Made by a program: the position numbers and the translations under genes | Source of the DNA: Comamonas endophytica | Lineage (GTDB): Bacteria; Pseudomonadota; Gammaproteobacteria; Burkholderiales; Burkholderiaceae_C | Direction of reading: 5' to 3' | DNA length: 64,000 bases | Assembly: GCF_023634805.2 (NCBI RefSeq) | Contig: NZ_CP106881.1 | Span: 2,648,001-2,712,000 of the forward strand | Shown here: positions 42,460-51,481 of the stretch, one piece after another | Numbering within the stretch: position 1 is the first letter of the stretch | Layout of the letters: every line of letters starts with the position of its first letter | Notes under the pieces: generated by a model | What the model was told of the DNA's origin: nothing | Database searches by the model: none | What the model saw: the letters and a program-made list of their open reading frames with translations, nothing else

Positions 42460-45258
42460 ATGAACGCGGTCGAAATCGAGTCCGCCGTATCGGATCTCGC
42501 TGCCCAACCCTTTGACGCTGCCGAATTTCCCTACGCCTTCCTGGCTGCCTTTGGCAACAAGGAAACGACGCTCAAACGCCTTCGCACCGGCAACAACAAC
42601 GCCTCGGACGTGCCTGGCGGGGTTCTCCTGCGCAACAACATTCACATCGCTGTGTGCGATGCTGGCATTGTTGGCAACATGCTCCGCACCCTGCGAGACA
42701 GCTCCGCCACAACCAAGGCAAAAGCCAAGTTCATTCTGGCGACTGACGGACAGACGCTTGAGGCCGAAGAGCTGGTCAGCGGTGAGACCATCGCATGCGC
42801 CTTTGAGGACTTCCCGAATCATTTCGGGTTCCTGCTGCAGCTAGCGGGCATCTCCACTATCAAGGAGATCAAGGACAACCCCATCGACGTTCGAGCCACG
42901 GGGCGTCTGAATAAGCTTTACGTCGAACTGCTGCGTGAGAACCCTGACTGGGCCAAGGAAGACCGACGCAGTGACATGAATCACTTCATGGCCCGGCTGG
43001 TGTTCTGCTTCTTTGCCGAAGACACTGACATCTTCAATGGCAAGGGGCTGTTCACCCAGACGGTGGATCAGATGAGTGCGAATGATGGAAGCAACACCCA
43101 TCAGGTGCTGTCTGAAATCTTCCGCGCCATGAACATCAAGGTGTCCGAGCGTGCCAATTCGGATCTGCGCCTGCCTAACTGGGCCAATGGCTTTCCGTAT
43201 GTGAACGGGGGGCTGTTTTCCGGAAGCACAGAGGTGCCCCGATTCACACGCATGGCCCGTACGTACCTGATGCATGCGGGTGCATTGAGCTGGCGGGAAA
43301 TCAACCCCGACATCTTTGGCAGCATGATTCAGGCAGTTGCCGACGACGATGAGCGTGGCGCCCTGGGCATGCACTACACCAGTGTGCCCAACATCTTGAA
43401 GGTGCTGAACCCGCTGTTCTTGGATGACCTGCGCGCTGCACTGGCCGATGCTGACGACAACGAACGAAAGCTGCTGAATCTGCGCAAACGCATGGCCCGT
43501 ATTCGGGTGTTTGATCCCGCTTGCGGATCGGGCAACTTTTTGGTCATCGCGTACAAGCAGATGCGCGAGATAGAAGCGGAGATCAACCGGCGCAGGGACG
43601 AGCTGCACTTGCGAAGCGAGATACCGCTGACCAATTTTCGGGGGATTGAACTGCGCGACTTCCCCGCTGAGATTGCACGCTTGGCGCTCATCATTGCGGA
43701 GTTCCAATGCGATGTGCTCTATCGAGGGCAGAAGGATGCGCTGGCTGAGTTCCTGCCGTTGAATGCGCAAAACTGGATCATCTGTGGGAATGCTTTGAGG
43801 CTGGATTGGTTGTCTATCTGTCCGCCCACAGGCACTGGCGTTAAGGTAGTTGCAGATGACCTGTTCCTCACGCCTTTGGATCAAAAGGAAATTGACTTTG
43901 CCAACGAAGGCGGTGAGACGTACATCTGTGGAAATCCGCCGTACTTGGGTAGCACTTGGCAGAGTGCAGAGCAAAAAGACGACCTGCGAGCCATCTTCGA
44001 TCACCGGTGCAAAAGCTGGAAGTCGCTCGACTACGTGTCTGGCTGGTTCATGAAGGCCGCTGACTACGGTCAGCGCACACCGTGCACCTCTGCTTTTGTC
44101 TCCACCAACTCCATTTGCCAAGGACAGCAAGTTCCCATTCTATGGCCGCTGGTCTTTGCTTCGGGACATGACATTGCTTTTGCCCACACCTCGTTCAAGT
44201 GGAACAACTTGGCAAGCCATAACGCTGGCGTGACGGTAGCGGTTGTGGCGATCGGCAACCCGGCGCCCAAAGTACGACGGTTGTTCGCTATGAACGAAGT
44301 TGGGGAAACGGTGATCAAGGATGTGCCCTACATCAACGCCTACTTGGTTCCGGGCGCCAATGTCGTGGTGGGCAAAGCTACTCGTCCATTGAGCGGACTG
44401 TCCGAAATGAGCTTTGGCAACAAGCCGGTGGACGGTGGAAATCTGCTGTTGTCACGTGATGAACTCGCGGCCCTACGTTTGACTCCCCAGCAAAAAGATC
44501 GCTTCGTTCGCCGCATTTTCGGGTCAGCTGAGTTCATTCGAGGTTTGGAGCGTTACTGCCTTTGGATTGAGGATGCTGCTTTGAAGGAGGCTCTCGTTGT
44601 TGAAGGCATTGCGCAGCGTATTGAGCGGGTTCGCAGCATGCGCTTGGCGAGCTCCGATAAGAGTGCACGGGACATGGCAGTTCGTGCGCATCAGATGCGG
44701 GAAATGAACATTGCTGAAAATTTAATCATCACTGTTCCCAGGACCTCTTCTGAGGCGCGGCCTTACTTACCAACCGGTGTAATTGACTCAAGAAGCACTG
44801 TAACCAGTGAAGCTTTTGCGCTCTTCGATGCGCCACTCTGGAATATGGCGCTTATTGCCTCTCGGCTGCACCTGATCTGGATCGCTACAGTTTGCGGCAA
44901 ACTGGAAACACGATATCGCTATTCAAACACTCTTGGCTGGAACACCTTCCCCGTTCCATTGCTCACCGAGCAAAACAAGGCCGACCTAACCCGATGCGCA
45001 GAGGACATTCTGCTGGCTCGCGAGGCCCACTTCCCGGGCACCATCGCCGATCTGTACGACCCGGAAACCATGCCGGACAACCTGCGGCATGCCCACGAGC
45101 GCAATGACGAGGTGTTAGAGCGCATCTACATAGGTCGCCGATTCAAGAACGACACCGAGCGGCTGGAAAAGCTGTTTGAGCTGTACACCAAGATGACTGC
45201 CGCAGACAAGGCCAAGTCTGCGGCCAAGGCAACCCGAGGGAGGAAGAAAACCGTATGA
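42460..45258 (+). CDS. MmeI-like class I SAM-dependent DNA (adenine) methyltransferase without visible nuclease motif
   Basis: 932 residues. SAM motif I 'VFDPACGSGNFLVIAY' (Phe351 onward), catalytic motif IV 'NPPY' at 492-495 in 'YICGNPPYLGS', indicating N6-adenine methylation. The N-terminal ~330 residues follow the MmeI layout ('FILATDGQTLEAEEL', 'FMARLVFCFFAEDTDIF', 'YVNGGLFSGSTEV'), and the C-terminal ~350 hold a target recognition domain ('YRYSNTLGWNTFPVP') and helical end. MmeI-type fused enzymes carry a D...ExK nuclease at the N-terminus; I cannot find one here, and separate helicase and GIY-YIG genes follow. Its stop overlaps the helicase start (ATGA). Confidence 0.88.
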   Translation: MNAVEIESAVSDLAAQPFDAAEFPYAFLAAFGNKETTLKRLRTGNNNASDVPGGVLLRNNIHIAVCDAGIVGNMLRTLRDSSATTKAKAKFILATDGQTLEAEELVSGETIACAFEDFPNHFGFLLQLAGISTIKEIKDNPIDVRATGRLNKLYVELLRENPDWAKEDRRSDMNHFMARLVFCFFAEDTDIFNGKGLFTQTVDQMSANDGSNTHQVLSEIFRAMNIKVSERANSDLRLPNWANGFPYVNGGLFSGSTEVPRFTRMARTYLMHAGALSWREINPDIFGSMIQAVADDDERGALGMHYTSVPNILKVLNPLFLDDLRAALADADDNERKLLNLRKRMARIRVFDPACGSGNFLVIAYKQMREIEAEINRRRDELHLRSEIPLTNFRGIELRDFPAEIARLALIIAEFQCDVLYRGQKDALAEFLPLNAQNWIICGNALRLDWLSICPPTGTGVKVVADDLFLTPLDQKEIDFANEGGETYICGNPPYLGSTWQSAEQKDDLRAIFDHRCKSWKSLDYVSGWFMKAADYGQRTPCTSAFVSTNSICQGQQVPILWPLVFASGHDIAFAHTSFKWNNLASHNAGVTVAVVAIGNPAPKVRRLFAMNEVGETVIKDVPYINAYLVPGANVVVGKATRPLSGLSEMSFGNKPVDGGNLLLSRDELAALRLTPQQKDRFVRRIFGSAEFIRGLERYCLWIEDAALKEALVVEGIAQRIERVRSMRLASSDKSARDMAVRAHQMREMNIAENLIITVPRTSSEARPYLPTGVIDSRSTVTSEAFALFDAPLWNMALIASRLHLIWIATVCGKLETRYRYSNTLGWNTFPVPLLTEQNKADLTRCAEDILLAREAHFPGTIADLYDPETMPDNLRHAHERNDEVLERIYIGRRFKNDTERLEKLFELYTKMTAADKAKSAAKATRGRKKTV

Positions 45259-47375
45259 GCGATCAAGCAAGCAACCCGACCAATGCGTACACTGTGCCAT
45301 CGGTGTCCATCACCACCGCACGCACTGGCGCATCGAGCAAGGCCAATGAGTTAGGTATGCGTGCCATGCAAGAGCGCGCCTACGCCAAGCGGGGTGAGCA
45401 ATACTTGCTGATCAAGTCTCCCCCTGCCTCTGGCAAGTCCCGTGCCCTAATGTTCATTGCGCTGGACAAGCTGAATAACCAGGGCTTGCGACAGGCCATC
45501 GTGGTGGTGCCCGAACGCTCCATTGGCGGCAGTTTCGCCGACGAGCCTTTGACCCATTTCGGCTTTTATTGCGACTGGAAGGTGGCCCCGCAGTGGAACC
45601 TGTGCAATGCACCAGGCGGGGACGAGCCAAGCATGGCCAAGTCCAAGGTCGGAGCTGTGCGCCATTTTCTGGCTAGCGATGACAAGGTGCTGGTTTGCAC
45701 CCATGCCACATTCCGTTTTGCCGTGGAGGAGCTGGGCATCACCGCCTTCGACAACCGCCTGATTGCGATTGACGAGTTCCACCACGTTTCCAGCAACCCA
45801 GACAACAAACTGGGCAGCCAGTTGGGCGCCTTCATTGCACGAGACAAGGTTCACTTGGTGGCGATGACGGGTTCGTACTTCCGTGGTGACAGTGAAGCCG
45901 TTTTGGGCCCTGCGGACGAGTCCCGGTTCGATACGGTGACTTACACCTACTATGAGCAGCTCAACGGCTACCGGTGGCTCAAATCGCTGGACATTGGCTA
46001 CTTCTTCTATACCGGCGCCTATGTCGATGCGGTCAACAAGGTGCTGGACCCGTCCCTTAAAACCATCGTCCATATTCCCAACGTGAATGCGCGTGAGAGC
46101 TTGAAAGACAAGCAGCGCGAGGTAGACGAAATCATGCACGGTCTGGGTACATGGAAGGGCGTGGACCCTGACACCGGGTTCCACCTCGTCGAGTCTCCGC
46201 AAGGCCGTGTTTTGAAGGTGGCGGATCTTGTCGATGACAGTGATCCGGCCAAGCGCTCTCGCGTGCTGTCGGCATTGAAAGATCCAGCCCACAAAAACGA
46301 CCGTGATCATGTGGATGTGATCATCGCGTTGGGCATGGCTAAAGAGGGCTTCGACTGGATTTGGTGTGAGCATGCACTGACCATTGGCTACCGTAGCAGC
46401 TTGACCGAAATCGTGCAGATCATTGGCCGTGCAACCCGTGACGCTAAGGGCAAAGAGCGGTCACGGTTCACTAACCTGATCGCGGAACCGACCGCAGAGC
46501 GATCAGCGGTGGCCGAGGCGGTGAACGACATGCTCAAAGCCATTTCGGCAAGCCTGTTGATGGAACAGGTGCTGGCTCCCCGCTACGAATTCACCCCGAA
46601 AAATGCCGGTCCACAAAAAGGCTTCGACTATGGTGACGAGGGCTACAAGGAGGGTGGGCATAACATCGGGGTGAACAAGGATACGGGTCAGATTCACTTG
46701 GAGATCGCGGGCCTGACCAAGCCTGAGACGTCAGAAGCAACTCGTATCTGCAAGGAAGACTTGAACGAGGTGGTCACGAGCTTTTTGCAAGATAAGACAG
46801 CGCTCGAACGCGGGCTGTTCGATAAGGAAAACACGCTGCCAGAGGAGCTGACCCAACTGCGCATGGGCAAGATCGTGCGGGAGCGTTATCCCGAACTGAG
46901 CGATGCCGATCAAGAAGCCATCCGTCAGCACGCTATTGCAGCTATGAACATCACCCAGCAAGCAAAACTGGCTTTGGCTCAGGCGGATGCCAGCGGTAGT
47001 GGCACTGGGCAAGGAAGCACTGCACTGATCGACGGCGTTCGAAAGTTCGTCAATGTGAAGGACTTGGATATCGACCTGATCGACCGCATCAACCCATTTG
47101 AGGCCGCTTATGCAGTGCTTGCCAAGGCCATGGATGAGAAGTCACTGCGTCAAGTGCAAGCCGCCATCGCAGCCAAGAAGGTGAGCTTAACTGAGGAAGA
47201 GGCGCGTGACCTCGCCAAGCGTGCGTTGCAGTTCAAAAACGAGCGTGGCCGCCTGCCGGATATCAACTCTGCGGATGCCTGGGAAAAACGCATGGGTGAA
47301 GGAGTAGCGGCTCTTGCGAGGTACCGCGCACTGGCAAAATCCGCCCAGGCGCAAGGAGTACTGAACAATGGCTGA
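45255..47375 (+). CDS. SF2 DEAD/DEAH-like helicase of a restriction-type operon
   Basis: 706 residues. Walker A is 'SPPASGKSRALMF' (Lys61-Ser62), Walker B is 'IAIDEFHHVSS' with DEFH at 173-176, motif III 'VAMTGSYFRGDS', and motifs V/VI 'GMAKEGFDWIWCEHALTI' and 'EIVQIIGRATRDAKGKERSR' (arginine finger). The ~250-residue C-terminal extension is specific to this setting. It should translocate on DNA to license cleavage by the downstream nuclease. It overlaps the methyltransferase by 4 and the nuclease by 8 bases. Confidence 0.9.
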   Translation: MSDQASNPTNAYTVPSVSITTARTGASSKANELGMRAMQERAYAKRGEQYLLIKSPPASGKSRALMFIALDKLNNQGLRQAIVVVPERSIGGSFADEPLTHFGFYCDWKVAPQWNLCNAPGGDEPSMAKSKVGAVRHFLASDDKVLVCTHATFRFAVEELGITAFDNRLIAIDEFHHVSSNPDNKLGSQLGAFIARDKVHLVAMTGSYFRGDSEAVLGPADESRFDTVTYTYYEQLNGYRWLKSLDIGYFFYTGAYVDAVNKVLDPSLKTIVHIPNVNARESLKDKQREVDEIMHGLGTWKGVDPDTGFHLVESPQGRVLKVADLVDDSDPAKRSRVLSALKDPAHKNDRDHVDVIIALGMAKEGFDWIWCEHALTIGYRSSLTEIVQIIGRATRDAKGKERSRFTNLIAEPTAERSAVAEAVNDMLKAISASLLMEQVLAPRYEFTPKNAGPQKGFDYGDEGYKEGGHNIGVNKDTGQIHLEIAGLTKPETSEATRICKEDLNEVVTSFLQDKTALERGLFDKENTLPEELTQLRMGKIVRERYPELSDADQEAIRQHAIAAMNITQQAKLALAQADASGSGTGQGSTALIDGVRKFVNVKDLDIDLIDRINPFEAAYAVLAKAMDEKSLRQVQAAIAAKKVSLTEEEARDLAKRALQFKNERGRLPDINSADAWEKRMGEGVAALARYRALAKSAQAQGVLNNG

Positions 47376-48555
47376 TATCGACGATGACGAGCTGCTGCAT
47401 GCTCTTGGCGTAGAAGTTGCCCCTGTGAAAGCGTCCATCCGTACCCAGCGGGAGGAACGCATCATCGCGGGCTTTGAGGACATTCTGCGGTTTCATCAAA
47501 CCCATGGTCGCGGCCCTCAGCATGGCGAGGGCCGCGACATCTTTGAGCGCCTGTATGCCGTGCGTCTGGATCAGCTACGAAAGCTGCCTGAAGCCAAAAC
47601 CCTTTTGGCAGAGTTGGACACGCCCAGGCTGCTTGAAGGCAAGGCAGTCGCGGCGGTGGATGTGGACGCACTCGACGAAGATGCGCTGCTTGCGGAGTTA
47701 GGTATTGGTGATTTGCCTACCGAAGAGGGCGATATCACCGTGCTGCGGCATGTCCGATCCAGCACAGAAAAACGCGCCGCAGAGGAAGTTGCCGATCGGA
47801 CTGCCTGCCAGGACTTTGAACAATTCCGCCTTTTGTTCGAGCAAGTGGAGCAAGACTTGAAGTCGGGCGTGCGCAAGGCGCTGCGATTCGGAAGGGATGC
47901 CAGCGTGGCCGATGGCAACTATTTCATTCTGGGTGGTCAACTGGCCTATGTGGCAGAGGTCGGTGAGACGATCAAAGCACCGAATGGTGAAAACGATGCA
48001 CGTTTACGCGTTATCTACGCCAACGGTACAGAGAGCAATCTGCTTCGCCGTTCGCTTCAGCGCGCACTCTACAAAGACAATTCAGGCAGACGACTTACCG
48101 ATCCCGATATGGGGCCGCTGTTCAGTGCTGAAGTTGAGCCAGAGGATATTGCGGCAGGGACGATTTATGTCCTGCGAAGCAGGTCTGACCACCCGTTCGT
48201 GTCGCAGCATCGCGAGTTGATTCACAAAATCGGAGTGACCGGAGGGAGGATTGAAGCTCGGATTGCGGGCGCTGAGAACCATTCGACCTACTTGTTGGCG
48301 GGTGTGGAGGTCGTCGCAACTTACAAACTTCACAACATCAATCGGGTGAAGCTGGAAAGTCTATTCCATCGGTTGTTTGGTGCAGCGCAACTGGACCTCA
48401 CCATCGCGGACCGCTTTGGCAAACCCGTGAAGCCGCGTGAATGGTTCCTTGTCCCGCTGCACGTGATTGATGAGGTAGTGCAACGGCTGGTGGACGGTAC
48501 CCTTACTGGCATGGTGTACGACGCTCAGTCTGCCAGCCTTGTCGCGAGCCAGTAA
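47368..48555 (+). CDS. GIY-YIG (T5orf172-like) nuclease of the methyltransferase-helicase operon
   Basis: 395 residues. The C-terminal third is a GIY-YIG domain: 'GTIYVLRSRSD' (Ile266-Tyr267), 'IHKIGVTGGRIEARI' (Lys287-Ile288-Gly289) and metal-ligand Glu330 in 'VKLESLFHRLFG', in the arrangement of the T5orf172/MUG113 branch. The N-terminal ~150 residues are acidic and helical ('DALDEDALLAELGIGDL') and may bind the helicase. It is the likely cutting subunit of the three-gene system and lacks any other catalytic motif. Confidence 0.85.
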   Translation: MADIDDDELLHALGVEVAPVKASIRTQREERIIAGFEDILRFHQTHGRGPQHGEGRDIFERLYAVRLDQLRKLPEAKTLLAELDTPRLLEGKAVAAVDVDALDEDALLAELGIGDLPTEEGDITVLRHVRSSTEKRAAEEVADRTACQDFEQFRLLFEQVEQDLKSGVRKALRFGRDASVADGNYFILGGQLAYVAEVGETIKAPNGENDARLRVIYANGTESNLLRRSLQRALYKDNSGRRLTDPDMGPLFSAEVEPEDIAAGTIYVLRSRSDHPFVSQHRELIHKIGVTGGRIEARIAGAENHSTYLLAGVEVVATYKLHNINRVKLESLFHRLFGAAQLDLTIADRFGKPVKPREWFLVPLHVIDEVVQRLVDGTLTGMVYDAQSASLVASQ

Positions 48556-48675
48556 TTTAATTTTATGACGCTTAGAGACGGTTTAGCTGGGGCTGAAAAG
48601 CGACCACGCTTACTGCATACGAGGCGACCGGCAATCACGGTGGCCTGCTCAATCGCAAGAAGTCGGCTTTTAGCG

Positions 48676-50292
48676 TTATAGATCGGCAGCAGATAGTGGA
48701 TGCAGCCGTTTCCGTGCTATCGCTTTCGCATACGCGAGCTTGCCCTTCGTGAGCTGCTTCTTATTTTCACCTGCTGAAGTGAAGTCGACGAGTGCATGTG
48801 ACTCGTTTTCAGACAAGGGATCTGAGCAGCTGAGAAGCCCGAGTTGTCCGAATTCTGCAATTGAAACTCCCCAGGTTCCGCCACCTTCGGAAAGCTGTTT
48901 CCGCTGCAAGTACTGTTCGTACGCTTCTCTCGGACTCAAAAGGCTCTCGCGATCCGCAGACAGGTGGCCTTTGTCAGTTCCTGTAGATGTAAAGCACCGA
49001 GACGACGGACGCTTCTCAGTGATTTGACTCGGATGAACTTGTCGCATGAGCAGCTCGTCTGAGGTAGGGAGACGGTACTGGCTGTCAACTGGCATCGGAC
49101 GATCCTCCTCCGAAGAGATGGTGCTCATAAAAGACTTGAACTCTCTCATCAAGTTAGGGCTGTTCAGAGCAATCAGCATATCCAATTCGTCTGCTGTCAC
49201 TGTGTTGACGGCGTTCAGCCCTAACTGATCACCACTGGGATCAATTTCCGCGCTTGCTTCCCGATATCCCAAGCTCCACTCGGCCACAACTCCCCCACTA
49301 GGGATCGGATAGAGGTGAGGGAGCGGCGAAGAGAGCAATGAGACATCCTCCAAGAACTGACGCATTGCTCCAACAGCTGCGGGGGTGGGCGCCGAATTCT
49401 CGCCGTCATACCATCCGCTAGGTATAGAGGCAATTTCTTCCAGCCTATACTCGAAAGGCTGAGTTGCTCCGCCCTCGCTGTAAATAACGGTCACAGCGAT
49501 GAGGCGTTTGAGTCGCTCGCTCTTGTCGCAAAGGCCTGTGCCAACGAGGCGCACAGCTTCCGTTGCGCGGTGGTATGTCTTTTTGAACTCGAATTCAGTC
49601 GTCGGTTGGAAGTCGTAATTCAATCCACTTGCGTGCAGCACGTGGATTGTCCCGGTCGCTGTTACACCGCCGTTGAGTACAAACTGATCGTCTACCGCAT
49701 TTTCGTAGGTAGTTTCTCTTGAGAGAACAATCTTCTTTCGAATGAAAGTATCGTAGCGGACCGGTTTAGCCCTGCCATACCCCAGCTCTACAAACTCATC
49801 GTACTGAAGGCTTTGACCGAATGAGTTGAAGAACCCGGCGAGTTCTACTGGGAATTCTTGAGGTACCCGTCCCGTGGTCCCCAGCGAATTAAAGCATTGA
49901 AGACGCCTTCCTTTCGTGCCGAACTATGTATTGGAGCACCGCGCGAAGTTGGGTGCGTCTATCTTGTAGACGCTCCTTCCGTTCTGCGAGACCGCTGTGT
50001 AGTCCGGCATTAATTTTCTCATGTTGATTAGTCCGCAGGGCCTGTACTTGACGGTTGCCTCTATCCCAATGAGCGGTGAGCAAGGCGGTATGAACTCTTA
50101 GGGAGATAGCTTTCCATACCTGAATCGCCGGCCCTTTTGGTTCGGGAGCACGGGATTCGCTTCCACACATCTTCTTCGCCAAGCTATTCGTCTCAACTGG
50201 GACCCAAGGCTCCCACTGCTGCGGCTCATGTTGACCAATTCTCTATGCTCCCAGATTAATTGTCGTGCCGGTGTCAAACGCTCCCTGCCCAC
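48676..50292 (-). pseudogene. Frame-broken unknown gene of the island
   Basis: Coding-looking sequence on the minus strand runs through three frames. The longest piece (48676 up to about 49930) encodes 'PVELAGFFNSFGQSLQYDEF' and 'RYDTFIRKKIVLSRETTYEN', but has no usable start until an internal GTG at 49641. A 97-residue frame (49889-50182) ends 'RHERKASSML' just as the first frame takes over, and a third frame begins with a GTG at 50292 ('RLTPARQLIWEHRELV'). The simplest reading is one ~530-residue gene with two frameshifts; the alternative is separate small genes. I recognise no family or catalytic motif. Confidence 0.45.
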
Positions 50293-50326
50293 TCTACCAC
50301 CTTAAAAGATGAGACTGCTGTTAGAC

Positions 50327-50354
50327 GCAAAAAAGCCCGGACATAGATCCGGGC
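50327..50354 (-). terminator. Rho-independent terminator of the PARIS operon
   Basis: On the minus strand, stem GCCCGGA (50354-50348) pairs with TCCGGGC (50341-50335) around a 6-base loop and is followed by six T residues. It lies 205 bases after the ariB stop. Confidence 0.85.
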
Positions 50355-50558
50355 AAGAGAGGAGGAAAACCACTATCAACACATCGCTTTGAGGTCTCTC
50401 ATTTAGGGCACACCTTCAGATATAGATACCTCAACGATGTATAGGCCAACGAGCAAGAATAAATGACCATTTCGTGAAATTCTCTTTCGCAAATTTTGTG
50501 CCCCCGACTTTGATCTCCTGGAATGAACTTTTAATTTTCCTAATTCTATCGAGGCTTA
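50355..50558. other. AT-rich 3' region after ariB
   Basis: About 200 AT-rich bases between the ariB stop and its terminator. No ORF with coding character is visible. Confidence 0.4.
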
Positions 50559-51479
50559 TCAGGGCCAATTTTTAATGAAAGAGGTTAAGCATGTTGGGCA
50601 GGGAGACATACTTCCAAGTAAGCCAATTAGTGCCGGATGTGATGGATCCGCATTGAGCTTCGAAGCTCTTTTAAACGGATGTATTCCGTCTATTCGCTTG
50701 TCCTTCAGGTAGGTCAAAAAGCTTCTGATAATGCTGAAATGATACTTCCCTCTCCAGTCGGTCACAGGATCCAATTCCATGAAACTGTGGCTAGAGGTCA
50801 AGGCTTTAGCTATATTTTCATGTTCGCTTGCATCGATTTTTAATTTTGCTAATAGCTCGCCAGTATTCGTGTATAACCGTTCAGCTACCCCTGTATCCCA
50901 GTTAATCTGTATGTAAGATAACGCTGATTCTCCCGGGTAGCATTCAACACCCTTGATTCGACATAGGTAGACTGCGTGGTGAAGCTCCTGAGTCTCTTTA
51001 ATATAATCGTTAAATCCTGCTAAAAATCCTTTTTTTGCAATTTCTAAAGCTTCGTTGTCGTAGTAGTCAGCAATATCGAAATATGCTCTTATGAAATTTT
51101 CGATAATATTCCAATCGATTAGCTCGTTTTCAATGGCATAACCGCGCGTGACGTAAACATCCGGTAAGGATCCGGATTTTGGTTCGACATCGTAATCTCT
51201 GTCGACAAAGTATAAATTATTATCTTTTGCTGTTTCCGGGTTTTTGAGTATTAACTCCCGAAGGCTGAGAACATTTTTCTTTCCTCTGGCTATAATTTGT
51301 GCGCCCAGTTCGGTGCATTTTTTTAGTAATTGTCGTAGCCAGCCAACATACACTGTTGGGCACTGCTTTCCCTCGAAAATAAGAAAAATTCCCGTCGACT
51401 TCGCTCGAAGCTTAAGGTACTCAGTAAAACTCACATGAGGTGAGCTGCGCGCGGCGCGCAATTGGTCAACTCGATCCAT
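50559..51479 (-). CDS. ariB: AriB, DUF4435 Toprim-type effector nuclease of PARIS
   Basis: 306 residues from the ATG at 51479, two bases after the ariA stop; a TTG two codons upstream is the alternative. The N-terminal Toprim-like DUF4435 core has the metal Glu36 in 'IFLIFEGKQCPTVY' and the acidic cluster Asp93-x-Asp95-x-Asp97 in 'LYFVDRDYDVEP', followed by 'YVTRGYAIENELI', a DUF4435 hallmark (conserved E-N-E/Y). In PARIS, AriB is held by AriA and released when a phage anti-restriction protein is sensed, and it then cuts host tRNA or otherwise stops growth. Confidence 0.87.
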   Translation of the reverse strand: MDRVDQLRAARSSPHVSFTEYLKLRAKSTGIFLIFEGKQCPTVYVGWLRQLLKKCTELGAQIIARGKKNVLSLRELILKNPETAKDNNLYFVDRDYDVEPKSGSLPDVYVTRGYAIENELIDWNIIENFIRAYFDIADYYDNEALEIAKKGFLAGFNDYIKETQELHHAVYLCRIKGVECYPGESALSYIQINWDTGVAERLYTNTGELLAKLKIDASEHENIAKALTSSHSFMELDPVTDWRGKYHFSIIRSFLTYLKDKRIDGIHPFKRASKLNADPSHPALIGLLGSMSPCPTCLTSFIKNWP

Positions 51480-51481
51480 AA

